Assembly: GCF_009389715.1 (NCBI RefSeq)
Contig: NC_052409.1
Coordinates: forward strand, 2,458,001-2,522,000
Direction: 5' to 3'
Origin: Phoenix dactylifera
Lineage: Eukaryota > Streptophyta > Magnoliopsida > Arecales > Arecaceae
DNA: 64,000 nucleotides
Shown: in pieces, positions 51,417 through 62,774 of the stretch
Layout: every line of letters starts with the position of its first letter
Position numbering within the stretch: the first letter of the stretch is position 1
Notes under the pieces: model-generated
Database searches by the model: none
What the model saw: only the letters and a program-made list of their open reading frames with translations
What the model was told of the DNA's origin: nothing
Made by a program: the position numbers and the translations under genes

Positions 51417-53225
51417 CAGGGCCGGCTCGGGCCTTAGGCGACTGAGGCAGTCGCCTAAGGCCCCCAGCTCATGGAAGGCCCCACTCTGCCCATGGACTCG
51501 TGGAGATTTTTTTTTTTTTTTTGCCTGCACGGCTGCACAGCTTTGAGCTTTCCCATCTAAAAGCTAGAAGGGTGATGGGCGACGGCTACGCAGCTACAGT
51601 GCGTCCCCATCTCCCCGACGACAGATAGCTGAGACAGGCTACGGCCTGGGCGACGGGCATGGCTACGACCTACGACAGCTGAGACAGGCAACGGGCATTT
51701 CCTCCCCGGCTCCCCTCTTCTCTCCCCCCTTCTCCACCGGTGCCTTTTTTTTTTGCTGAACGGCAGACTCGGCTTTTTTAGTTCTCCTCTCCGGCTGTCC
51801 CCCCAGTGCTTCTTCACTTCACTTTGCCGTCCTCGGCTCCTCCGACCTCCAGCCTCCGGCTTCGGGCTCCGGCCTCCGGCTCCTCGGCTCCGCTCTAGCC
51901 TCTAAACCTCTAAAGGCCCCCGTCCTCCTCGGCTCCTCCTCCAGCTCCAAGAAGGCAAGAACCCGTCGACGGCTTGAGGCTCGACCGCCCCTGCTCTGGA
52001 CTCTGGAGTCCGGATCTCCTCTCCAACTCTGCTCGCCGTCCTCGGCTCCTCCGACCTCCAACCTCCAGCCTCCGGCCTCCAGCTCCCCGGCTCCGCTCTA
52101 GCCTCAACTTCTAAAGGCTACTGTCCTCCTCGGCTCCTCCTCCGGCTCCAAGAAGGCAAGAACCCGTCGACGGCTTGAGGCTCGACCGCCCCTGCTCTGG
52201 ACTCTGGAGTCCGGATCTCCTCTCCAGCTCTCCTCCTCACCGTCCTCGGCTCCTCCGACCTCCGGGCTCCGCCGCTCCGCGGCTCTGGCCTCGTCAGCTC
52301 TGCTTCAAAGTCCACGGACCACCGTCCTCCGTTAGCATCCCAATTCCCAAGCAGGGCCACAGTGGTGAGCCTATCTATTGACTAATCACTAATGACTATT
52401 GAGTCTATTTCACATGTAGTTAAATGTTTTGGGCCGCCCCTGTTACATTGTATTCGTTATTTTATTTGTCAGAGGATTCTTGACTATTTACATGGCTTAT
52501 CTTATGGAGTTTTTCTCTAAGTTGTTGTTATTGGCTTATTGCATTTAATGTTATACAATAATAGGAAAAGTTAAGGAAATAAATGGCCAACTGATTAATT
52601 TTTTGGTCCAATTGATTTTGATTTAGTCAAGTTAGAGACACTACAATTGATTTTTTTTTGTCCAATTATAGGTTGGTTGTGACTTCGGCGGTTCGGCCTC
52701 TTCTTGCCGTCGAGTTCGGCACTATTCGGTCTCTTCTCCCCATCAAGTTCGGCACTACTTATCGGGACCTGAGTTTGTTTTTTTTTTGACACAATCAAAT
52801 TTTATCATTTTCAACTTTTTTATATTTTAATTTGTTTGTGGTGTTTTTTTAATTACTTTGTTTGATAATATTATTTTTAGATTAAAATATTTAATAGAAA
52901 ATATGAATATGGGTATGAAAAACTCAAAAAGAAAAGAAAAATCGATAAACTCATTCAATCTCAAAAAGGAGCTCTAGATAGATTGTTGTCACAAACAAGG
53001 AAAAAACCACATCAAATTCAACTCAGGAATTAGCAACAGAGCATGCCACCCGAAATAGAGTTAGAAAATGACATAAAAGAATGAAACAAAATGAGATAGA
53101 CAACCAAATTCTTAAATAAAATTTTAAAGTATTTTACACTTATTAAATTTTTTAATCATTTAAAAAAAAAAGGCCTCCCCTAGTGAGTTCGCCTTAGGCC
53201 TCCAAATGTTTTGGGCCGCCCCCTG
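51417..53225 (+). mobile_element. Internally deleted hAT-superfamily DNA transposon
   Basis: The ends are CAGGGCCGGCTCGGGCC and, inverted at the right, CAGGGGGCGGCCC; subterminal GCCTTAGGCGA is shared in inverted form. The element is flanked by 8-bp ATGTAACC (51409-51416) and ATGTAGCC (53226-53233), the target duplication length of hAT elements. At 52905-53035 the plus strand reads KYEYGYEKLKKKRKIDKLIQ followed by SQKGALDRLLSQ and soon a stop: this looks like the N-terminus of zinc finger MYM-type 1-like / DUF4371 hAT transposases. The catalytic region is absent, so the copy is non-autonomous. The left part is a GC-rich tandem repeat. A second right-end-like sequence lies at 52422-52442. Confidence 0.75.
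51826..52280. repeat. Tandem repeat of a ~205-209 bp GC-rich unit inside the hAT element
   Basis: Two near-complete copies (51826-52034 and 52035-52239) start GCCGTCCTCGGCTCCTCCGA and share a long identical core (AAGAAGGCAAGAACCCGTCG onwards). A third partial copy begins at 52240. Open frames on both strands here are Arg/Ser/Pro-rich products of the repeat, not genes. Confidence 0.8.
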
Positions 53226-53308
53226 ATGTAGCCTTTTGTTTTCTGACTTTATTGTCCGCATCCACATCCGTAATGTCGTTGTATCAAAAAAAAAAAAAAA
53301 AAAAAAAA

Positions 53309-54246
53309 GCAGTATTACTTGAGAGAGGAAGAGCAAGAAAAGAAAAAAAAAGGCCTTGTATACGGTAATCTCTAAAACAATCTTATTCTGCGTTCTCAAA
53401 AAAGAGGCAAATAATATGTGGGAATAATATTAGTTAAAGTAAGTGATGGAGAGCAAATAATATTAAAACAATCTTGATCTTTGAACTTTGGTATATTGGA
53501 TGATAATATATCAGCCATCAAGCAATGCCAACTGCTAGTGCCATTTGCATGTCATGACTTTTCATGCATCGATCCATGGCAAGGTTATTGATTCAGATAT
53601 AAAAATTGGATTGTATATATATTTCTTTATGCCCTGTAAGCATCATCACAGCTTTGCAGGGCCCACCGAGGCATCTCAAGGACGGTGCTGTCGCCATAAC
53701 GTAAGACTCTGCAAATGCGCAGTGGAAAATTTCTTGCATAACTCTGGACTGTCACCATTGCCCATTTGCCATCAGAAGAACAAGAAAAAAAAAAAATAGA
53801 TTCTTCATAGTATCTATCACATTTCTTTAGTATTTTTTTTTATACTTGATGCTGCTCTGTGCTTTTTTTTCCATTTATCAGCAGAACATCCGTTCTTGAA
53901 AACAGGAGAAGATTCCTCTAATGATCATATTAGAAGCTTTTCCATAGGGCTCAGTAAACTTGATGATTCAGAGGCATTCAGAGCAAAAGGCTTCCTTTTC
54001 ACCTTTTCGTATGTGCAATTGCTGTCATCAATTTGCAGTTATTTTAATTCGAGTTACCATCAAAAGGAACATCAGAAAGGATCAAAACAATGACATTCTC
54101 AAGACCTTGGTGTGCTTGTTCCAAAAGTCTTTAGATCATCGTGAAAGGCATGAGGTGGTTCGCTGACGTTACAGCTTTCGTTATGGCAAGTGCAGTCTCT
54201 TTCACGGTTGTTAATGACAAACCATGGCACAGCACCTTGTGACTTG
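53309..54246. other. Intergenic between LINE tail and TRIM; no gene recognised
   Basis: Mixed-composition DNA with A and T runs. Short open frames here carry no recognisable motif. Confidence 0.5.
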
Positions 54247-54689
54247 TGTGAGAACCATATGGGCATATGTTTAGCCTCACATCGGTTGTTCGCCAAAGAG
54301 GTTTTGGATATTTATACATAATTACGGAACTCAAATAATACCTTCTGGCTAGCCATTCCGGATGAGATTTTGGGTTGTGAAAAATGGTATCAGAGTGAAT
54401 TCGGTCCGTAGCCTATATGGACTAGGGAACACTGCAACCGGAAGGCTGACCACGGGCCTATCGTGGTATTTGTGATTAAATTTGAATAAATTTGAACTCT
54501 TAGCCTGACGAGAACATCAGGGCTTGAACGGGAGAGTATGTGAAGACCTGTGCGGGTGCGGGTGCGGGTGCGTTTGTTGAGTCTCACATCGGTTATTCGC
54601 CGAAGAAATCTTGGGTACTTATACAGGATTAAAAAACTCAAATAATACCTTCCGACTAGCCATTTTGAATGAAGTCTTAAGTCGTAACA
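54247..54689 (+). mobile_element. Complete TRIM retrotransposon (miniature LTR element)
   Basis: The 5' LTR is about 54247-54384 and the 3' LTR 54539-54689; both contain CTCACATCGGTT, CTTATACA or a near match, and AATAATACCTTC followed by a GACTAGCCATT-type block. Directly after the 5' LTR, TGGTATCAGAG (54385-54395) matches the initiator-tRNA-Met primer binding site, and GAACGGGAGAG (54526-54536) before the 3' LTR is a polypurine tract. The interior is about 150 bp with no coding capacity. Flanks ACTTG and TCTTG fit a 5-bp target duplication with one mismatch. The 3' LTR has a GTGCGG short tandem repeat (54549-54572) that the 5' LTR lacks. Confidence 0.8.
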
Positions 54690-55149
54690 TCTTGTTCTTT
54701 TTTTTTTCAATTTATTTGTGTCCCGTAGCATTGAAAAAGAATAAAGGAAAAAGAAAAGACCAGGAAATTCTTTGACGGATCCAATTAAATGGCCCATCTC
54801 TCCCTAAGTATGAATCCTTTTTAGACCCGGCGAACATCTTACAATGCTAGTTGAAAACTTAAGGAAAAAGCCAAAAGGTTGGTCGGTTTCATCTAGAGAA
54901 GCATATGAGACATTCGTTTATGTCGGCCGAGACTGGTAATCAAAACCAACGAAGCTTGTGAAACTATCATCTAATTTTCTTTCTTTCTTTCTTTTCTTGT
55001 TTTGTTTTTTGTATGTGGGGATCAGTCTTGCTCTTCTATACAATTTTTTAGTCGTCCGTTGACTATTTTTTTTCCTAATTCTATTTTTTTTTCCCTTTGT
55101 TCTTTTTTAATGTGCGTGCAGATGACTCTTGGTCTTCAACGCAATTTTT

Positions 55150-55440
55150 TTAGTCTTGCTCAAACCAAAGTTACTGGCGTACACCATTTGCTTTCTCATT
55201 ACTAATGCATAACACAATTCCTCGTGATCATGAATCACATCTAGACTCATGCTGTAGTGTCCTAGTCTGCGTAGGCTATGAGCCAGATTCATTTTGATAC
55301 CATTTATAACAATTCAGGATCTTGCTCAAAAAAGATAATCATAAGATGTTATTTAATTTTTAAGTTCTGTAAAAGTACTCAAGATCTACGTAATACATAG
55401 CCAATGTGGGACTAAACAGACGCCCGCACGGATCCTCATA
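55150..55440 (-). mobile_element. Partial TRIM of the same family, reversed
   Basis: On the minus strand, 55440-55303 is LTR-like (TATGAGGATCCGTGCGGG, CCCACATTGGC, GATCCTGAATTGTTATAAA). It is followed by TGGTATCAAAATG, a degraded primer binding site, and an interior starting GAATCTGGCTCATAGCC that aligns with GAATTCGGTCCGTAGCC of the element at 54.4 kb. No second LTR was seen below 55150; that end is approximate. Confidence 0.6.
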
Positions 55441-57859
55441 GTATGTAATGGGTCATCGCATGTATGCTTTTTGTGGTGTCATGCCGATGTAAAGGTGCAT
55501 TGTACACCAGCAAGTTCACATGGTTTAGGCTTCCAAGTTCTATTAAACTCATTTCATGAGACTTTTGAGGCCTGAGGACCAACTCCTTTCAGCATCAATT
55601 GCTACAGCTGGGCCACTAATTTGTAGAAATTAAGAAGAATATATATCCATAACACGTGAGAACTGGGACTCTTGTCAAGTTTACCTAACATGACCAACCA
55701 TACTTGGCCTTCAAGGCTGGATTTCCACTACTTCCATCCATGAGAAAACTCCTAGTACTTAATTTCACTGCTGTAAGATTATCAAGGAAACCTCCCAGTC
55801 TATGGTTCCAGGAAAATCACAGCATATGGACTTGTGGATGGTCTCTATATGTGGAAGGAGCATTCCAGTTGACAGGTATCTTATTAAGTTCGTTCTAAAA
55901 AGGATAGCCCTAAGATAGAAGATGGAAAGAGCTGTACAGGTTAACAAATATACTTGTATCATGTACCAGCAGGAGTTTGAATGGTATTTGATCCCAAGGG
56001 ACAAAGATTACAATTGTGTTAGTATAGCTTGGAGTGCCGTCTTTCTTCATGAGCTTATCTCGAACCTGTTTCCAAGAATAGATTCTGTCTGAATGAAGGA
56101 AGCATTAGAAAAATAAAGACAAATTATAAAGACTACTGAATTCACTTTCATGGATCATATCCTCTTTTATCGACAATTTCTGACCAAATCCTTCATGAAG
56201 ATTCAGAGTGACAGATTAGTTATGAGACAAAAATTGTTACAGAATCGACCTTCTGTCATCATTGTGATATGTAGACAAATATAGCATTTACAGAACAAAG
56301 ACTAGTTGTTCACAGTAAGCATTGGCATTCACAGTGGACCAAGAAGAGCAGCATGCCGATCTAATCAGGCTCGATCTGCATAAGCTAACTGAAAATATAG
56401 AAAAAGAATCAAACCAACAGCAAGAGATAAATCAGATAACTGAACATAGAATTTGAGCCAAACCAACAGCAAGGGATAAAAGACTCAAGGAGAGTACTTT
56501 TCGGTTAAAAGTTCATGCATTTAGATAGCTTGCCCAAACTACTTCACAAGCATTGAAGAAAGAGAGATGAAAATATGCCAAAAAAGCTAAATATTTTAAG
56601 TCTAAAACTACAATTAAACAATTAAAGTTTGGCAAAATATGTCCTGTTTTTATTTCACATAAGCTTCGAAGCTGAAATGCCTAAGGTATCAAGATTAAAG
56701 TTGTTCTCAATAAGTATTTTGAATACACAGTAAACTTGACATGAAGTCTTTGTCAAGGTTCAAATGAGAAAATAGGCAATAATCTTAGCCATTGCAAGGA
56801 ATCCTGAAAGCTCCAATCATTGGTCACCTCTCCTTTTTTTCATGCAGACCAGAGAAAGAAGCAGATGCAGATCAGCCTTACAGTATGATCTACAATAACT
56901 TCAGATGAGCTAATGGATCAGAGATGGCATCCAGGGCAACAAAACCAAAATGTTGGTCCTGGGAATTCCTTTGAAGCATGCAAATGAAACCGGACAATGT
57001 GTGGGACTTGTTTGAAGGCAATCGGGTAGCCTTGCCGGGGGCTAGTCAGGATGAGACTGAGCCTGATCATTGTCAGGGGTAGGGGATTAAGTTACTGCTA
57101 GGATTCGCAGTCATGAATTTGGTCCGAGCTAGAATGGTGGCAGACCAAGCCTTAAAATAAATGACTGATGGATCCCAATCTAAGAATTGGGTTAATGTTT
57201 GTCTAAACATTTGACCAAAAAAATTTAGTATTCATCTATAAGTTCACTTGCTGAGAAAATTAGGATTCGAGGTGAGTGGCAAACCTGGTAGTACTCCAGC
57301 ATGGGAGCACAGTATGAACTTTATACAAAATACCAACTCTTTTGTTGCTTCTTAACATAACTTTTTGTTATTGTTTCTATCTTGATGGATGGTGGTATTT
57401 GTTCTTTATTGCAGCACAAACAGTGAGATACATGGCTTCCAAGTGTCACTCTGGATCTGTTAGTTTATACTGAGCTTCGATCTCTTTTGAAGAAAATATC
57501 AATGCTGCATGCCTCAGTAACCTGTTACAGATATGAGATGTAAAAGAGGAGGACCTGACATTATCAGCCAAAATTATAAACAGCTAACTCACAACAGTCA
57601 TTTGCAACTAATTTTATCTTTATTTTAATTGATTTAAACCTGTGAAGATTTGTAACTTCTAGTATCATGGTTGTTTCGACAAACTATCATGAGGACATTT
57701 AAAGACTTCAAGTTGTTTGGGCTTGGGATCTTTAAAAAAGAATGCAAGGACAACATCTCCCATTGGTAGAGTTTGCAAAGATATCTATAAATAAATACTA
57801 GTGTTGGCAGAACTGAAGAGATATGCACAAATATCCAACATGACCAAATAATCTTCTCC
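55441..57859. other. Intergenic between TRIM relic and MurE 3' end; no gene recognised
   Basis: No conserved protein motif was found in any frame. The last few hundred bases probably contain the MurE 3'UTR. A moderately GC-rich patch at 56970-57180 is unidentified. Confidence 0.5.
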
Positions 57860-60800
57860 TTACACCCATGGGAGTTCGCTGATGTCTATCCCTGCTTGAT
57901 GCAGCTCATGTACATAATGCAATGCTTCTCTGCACTCTTCCCTATCATCAAAAAATTTCTTCTTATCACCTTCAATTTGATATGTTTCATGGCCTTTACC
58001 TGCAACAACCTACAGCAAACAAGATTACAAGATTTTTAGGTTAGCAAACAAGCAGCAGCAGCAACTATAAGAAATGGCATAGGTTAGGTATAGTGATTTC
58101 CTGTGATGCTTGGAAAGGAAAATGCTTCTGGGCACCAATCTTGTGCACATAAAAAATTCATCAATTTGGAAACTCCATATTCGACCAAACTTCAGTATTT
58201 CACAACAAATCTTGCGACTTGCACCAATTCTCTCTCGACACATGGCAAAAGAATTGTTTGTATGCACATAACAATAGTCATATAACAATACTCCTTGGAA
58301 AATATGGACACTCTTAACTTCATATAATATGTTCCCGAAAAAAGCGTGACAAATAATGATGAAGTAAAAACTCATACTGCAAGATGGTAAATGGAATGGC
58401 GATCTAAGAGGCCAAATATATTTGAACTTAATGCATGGCAAAGCACTTCAACTATCCTAGTTCTCAAATGTCTTTCACAAAGTTGAAAAACTGAAACAGT
58501 TTCCATGTCATGCTCAATCACTAAAACAAGCATGTGGCCAGCTTAAATATAACTAACAGCTTAAGTGTGAATAAGTGGCTGAACATAACTTAGCCATAAA
58601 TAGGAACTTTCAGAATGAGGTATGCTAGAGTAAAAGATATGAAGAAAATTATGTAAAAAATGGCCAGAATAAGTAAGTTACAATGATATCTCCTTCCTCT
58701 CCCATGGCAGCTGCTGCTTGCAGAGCTACTCTTCTGATGTCATGAACGAAAAGCTTGTGACCATTTGGAAGCATTGGGTGGCCATTATTTCCACCATGTT
58801 GTAAATAATCTTGCATGGTCCATCCAACTCCCATCAACATGTCATCCAAGATATCCACTAATTAAATGCAAGGAGAGGAGGACCTTTACCAAGTTAGTAA
58901 TTGCATTCTACTCAGTAGCCTAGTCAAAATTCAACTCAAAAAGTTTCAAATAATTCATCAATTTCAAAGAAGTAAGAAATAGTATGAAAGCTCAAGAGGA
59001 TTCATACTGAAGATGAGGATACATACATGGATCTTCGTTCCTTGGATTATCGGATGTCAAGATAACCACATCGCTTTTGTCGCATGCAATTTTTGTCATC
59101 AAGGTCTCTTTCCCAGATCTCTTTCTCCACCGCATCCGAGACTGATACAAAACATTAGCAAGTAAACAAGTTTCTGTCCAGTTAGTGTTATTGGTTTCAT
59201 TAAAAAGTTAGCCATGAAAGTTTAACCTAAATTAATGTTATTGGTTCCAGTCCTTTCACTACCAAAATTTATTTCAACATTCCTTTATTCCTTGGCCTTT
59301 GTCTTTGTTTTTGCTTAGTCTCCAACAGCACATGGACATGTGCAGGTGCAAAAGGTTCCATTAATTTCAGGCCCAGAGGGTAACTTAGACACCAAAAGTA
59401 GATATGCCAAAAAGGTGCATAGAGGAGCCAGAAGCAGAGCTGGATTCCAACAAAGAGGAGTTGTATGCAGTCAAGTAAGGTCAAATTATCTCAAACTTTT
59501 CTCTTTAGACTTCTAGCTGTAGCAATGAGCAGGGCTAATCTTCAAACGCATGGGAAATAGCTGATATAATCAAATGGTATAAAAAAGATGAGATAATTTC
59601 AAATTAATATGCTAATAGATCATAGTTCGGCTAGATTAGGAGTTCTAAAAGTCTCTTCACACACAAACACACCTTTTAAAGGACTAGGAGTTTCAAAAGT
59701 CAACATTGTGTCTTCTTCTCTTGTTCAAAATTTTAAGATCTAGTCGCCTAGTCCGGGCATCATTAAGTAACTGTATACAACCAATCTTTAAGGTTTCTTA
59801 TCTTCTGTTTCAAAGTGAAGTTTGAAGATTGAATGCATCTTATAGCTCTGCAAACTAGGGAAGATACATTTTCGCTAATTATTATGTGTTTCTTTGGTAT
59901 ATAATGTGAGGACCTGTGCGAGGTTATTTGTTGGGTAAATCTTCGGTACTTATACAGGATCAAGGAACCTAATAATATCTTCTGACTAGCCATTTTGGAT
60001 AAGATCCTGAATTATTGCATATAAATAAACCAAGTCAAAGTTTTTTCTCTGTCTACCCAGTACCCATAACTCTCCCCCTTAACCAAAAAGACAGTCGTCT
60101 GAAGATAATAAGATGGTTTAACAAATCTACCAAGGACTTCAATCAGACTTACTGCAAACTCCCATTCATTACCAAAAGCTGAAATATAGAAGCTAAATTT
60201 GAAAGAGCCGAGTAAAAACTACGCTGAGAAGCAGCACACATACCAGTGATAATTCTCCGTGGACCAAGCTCTCTCATGGCATCCAGAAGTCTGGACAAAG
60301 CATCCGGGGTGTGGAGCATAGTCCACTACCACCGCAAATGATTGCCCCTCGTCAATTAGCTCGGCACCTCCTGGAACGCCCTTCACCCCCTCAATGCCCT
60401 TCGCTATGTCCTCCAATGGCGCTCCCACCGCAATCCGACGGAAACAGCTGCAAGAATGTTGTAGACATTGTACCTCCCACCATCCCAGAACCCAATCTCC
60501 AGCATCCCCTGCGGCGTGCCGATCATGGCCCGTGTCGCGGAACAGCGAAAGCTCCAACTCCAAAGGCTTCCACATCGGCATTCTCGTCCTCCATGGCAAA
60601 GGTGACAACAGGGACATCTGCATTCCCTTGCGCTATGAAGTAAGAAGCACTTGGATCATCGATGTTCGCAACTTTCCGATGCCTCCTGGGATCGACGCAT
60701 CCTCGCAAACAGCTTCCCCTTGCTCTTCATGTACTCCTCCTCAGTCCCATGGAAGTCAGGTGGTCTCTTGTCAAGTTCGTAAAGACTGCGACGTCGAAGT

Positions 60801-61759
60801 CTATTTCATCACACCTTCCCATCTCCAGCCCATGAGAGGAAGCCTCCATAACGAGCGCGTCAGTCCCATTGCCCACCATCTCAGCCATCAGTCTCTGTAC
60901 TGGTTGCAGCACAGGGGGTTGTGTTGGGAGCTTCCAATTTGTTGTCGCCATGATGTAGTACGCCAGGGTGCCAACATCCCAGTCCCTCGACCCAGCTGCC
61001 TCGAGGACGGACTTGACCAAACTGGCCGTCCGTCGTCCTTGCCATTCGTTCTCCTGTGATCCCAACTACAGAGAGGCTCCTCGAAGGATGCCCCGTAGAA
61101 GGATGCAGCAAGAACAGGAAGCAACGAATTGGTGTCCTCACTACGACAAGAGCCTCGCAATAACCAAGATCTCGTCTTTACCGATTTCTTTGTCCGCCAA
61201 CACCGCCCGCAGCTCCTCGGTCGCGAGCCTCGGAAAGATACAGGTGGCCGTCGGTCTTCGACCCGGCACAGCAGACAAAGAGGTCTCGACCAGTTGATCT
61301 CCCTCGAATCATGCTGAATTCCGGCGACGGTACATCCCAAATTGCCGTAAACGGACACGGGCAGGACTCCGCTCCTGTCCAAGAGTTCGGCGAGGGTCAT
61401 TCGGTGCTTGTGTTCTGTTTTATAAGCAGAGGACCTCTCAGAGCAAAGGGGCTGGGCTTGAATTCTCGGCTCTGCTCTTTTATGGAGCAATGTGGTTGGA
61501 GTCTCTTCATGGGTCCGGTCGTCGGAGGTCAGGGCGAGGCCGTGAGGCCGGGAAGGCTGGAACTTGGTGTGTTTTCTCGGAGAAGCGGGTGGAAGTTGGA
61601 GTCTCGTGTGGTGGCAGAGGGAGTGGGAGGCTTCGGCGAAGGGAGAGGACGGAATGGGAGAGTTTGGAGAGGGAAGGCGGGAGGAGAGAAGGAGAGCAGA
61701 AGAGAAGAGGTGGGAGGGAGAGCACTGAGGGAAGGAGAAGGGAGCAACGAAAGCCCCAT
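57860..61759 (-). CDS. MURE: Chloroplast MurE-like Mur ligase homologue, 4 exons, exon 1 heavily frameshifted
   Basis: Exons: 61759-60244, 59141-59027, 58857-58682, 58009-57860. The start, 58 nt below a TATA box, opens a Ser/Pro-rich stretch typical of a chloroplast transit peptide (MGLSLLPSPSLSALPP). Recognisable Mur ligase blocks follow in changing frames: MTLAELLDRSGVLPVSVYG, AGIQHDSREIN, SVVGITG plus the ATP loop TNGK, VMEASSHGLEMGRCDEIDFD, FTNLTRDHL, VANIDDP, VGAPLEDIAKGIEGVKGVPG. Exons 2-4 supply TKIACDKSDVVILTSDNPRN, DDMLMGVGWTMQDYL and VVAGKGHETYQIEGDKKKFF. In bacteria MurE adds diaminopimelate to the peptidoglycan precursor; in seed plants the plastid homologue is needed for chloroplast development and plastid gene expression. 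At least ten one-base gains or losses occur in exon 1, with one more probable in exon 2 and one at the exon 1/2 join, while exons 3 and 4 are clean. Either a decaying copy or a badly called GC-rich exon. Confidence 0.85.
59905..60020 (+). mobile_element. Solo TRIM LTR in MurE intron 1
   Basis: It begins TGTGAGGACCTGTGCG, contains CGGTACTTATACAGGAT and TTCTGACTAGCCATTTTGGA as in the LTRs near 54.6 kb, and ends TTATTGCA. Flanks are TATAA on both sides (59900-59904, 60021-60025), a perfect 5-bp target duplication. No primer site or interior follows, so only the LTR remains. Confidence 0.75.
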
Positions 61760-61816
61760 TGATTAGGAGATTGGATGTCAGCCTGAAGCCGTGGCCACCG
61801 TTCCCCTCCGCGTATT

Positions 61817-61824
61817 CATTTATA
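61817..61824 (-). promoter_or_regulatory. TATA box of the MurE-like gene
   Basis: TATAAATG on the minus strand, 58 nt above the transit-peptide start at 61759. It lies below the alternative in-frame ATG at 61862, which argues against that upstream start. Confidence 0.55.
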
Positions 61825-61862
61825 GACAGAGAACGGAACTGGGTGGGACGCCCTGCGTCCAA

Positions 61863-62674
61863 CCGTTCGAAGCTTCTTTTTATTTCAGTGGGCCGCAGAG
61901 GTAAGAGATCCAGATAACAGAACAGAGCTTAAATACAAAAAATCGAGAGCCACCTCTTGGTTTGACATGAGGATTGCCCCTGTAATAATTTTAATTCCAT
62001 CCCTTGATTTCTATGACAACTTATTTTTGATCTATAATCCATTTGCAGCGTTGTATATAAGGAGGCATCAATGTGTCAAAATAAAACAGAACTTTGCATA
62101 AAAGATTGGTTGCTAAATTATAAGCAATCAATGGCTAAATATAAAACGGCAGCATAATAAATAGCTTGAATGCAGCACAAAATCTAATTCAGATTGTATC
62201 TTTTTATAAAAAAAATAATAATTATTTTTTTACGATATCAACCATAGATCATTTTTCGCAACACACTTCGAACTCTCTTTCATCTATCTATATAGATCTC
62301 TGCAAAGAGCAAGTTGCAAGATGATTCTTTTTTTCGCATCAAAGATGCAATCCGACCTTTATCTTGAGAGTTTATGTTGTTCGGGCTAAGATAACCATCA
62401 TGTAGTAATATAATAGAAAGTTCGGTGAAATGGCCATCGTCTTCTCTTTCACTGTCAAAGAAGTCCGGGCGTTCTTCCTTTCTCGTGATAGAAATTTCTT
62501 TTCCTCGATTAGAATAAAAATAGCAAGAAAATGTAGCACGTGTTGGAGTGCGACTTCACACGTGTGGGCCAAGTGGGTGGTACCAGGAACCGGGCTGGAG
62601 AGTATATATCACTCACCGGACACAAACTGATAAATGCTACGGCTAGTTCCCGTTTAGAGAACTAAGTTTACCAC
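61863..62674. other. Intergenic upstream of MurE; no gene recognised
   Basis: AT-rich up to about 62420, followed by a short more balanced segment that leads into the gag-like element and gap. No motif recognised. Confidence 0.5.
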
Positions 62675-62774
62675 NNNNNNNNNNNNNNNNNNNNNNNNNN
62701 NNNNNNNNNNNNNNNNNNNNNNNNNNNNNNNNNNNNNNNNNNNNNNNNNNNNNNNNNNNNNNNNNNNNNNNNNN
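62675..62774. other. Assembly gap of 100 N
   Basis: One hundred undetermined bases inside the gag-like element at the right end; a round 100 usually marks a gap of unknown size. Confidence 0.98.

Larger units (their letters stand above)
50940..53308 (+). pseudogene. 3' end of a LINE (RVT_3 domain and poly-A tail), split by a hAT insertion
   Basis: At 51090-51230 the plus strand reads ELGAVWENICYARQVLDADY followed by IILDRDSVTVFEWIQG, and after a stop at 51294-51296 VYRETNGATDWIAFFAAHHA (51304 on); this is the RVT_3 RNase H-like domain of plant LINEs. The reading is cut at 51416 by a hAT element and resumes at 53226-53285, followed by an uninterrupted A run (53286-53308), the expected LINE tail. 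The 5' part is missing or unrecognisable. Dead copy, older than the hAT insertion. Confidence 0.7.

Noticed and set aside
51557-52381. Several open frames in the GC-rich part of the hAT element
   Set aside because: They arise from a tandem repeat and have no conserved motifs.
54247-54689. Cassandra-type TRIM with 5S rRNA promoter
   Set aside because: I could not find the 5S internal promoter motifs in the LTRs, so only a generic TRIM is claimed.
61760-61862. Upstream ATG for MurE
   Set aside because: It lies upstream of the TATA box; the ATG at 61759 opens a plausible transit peptide.
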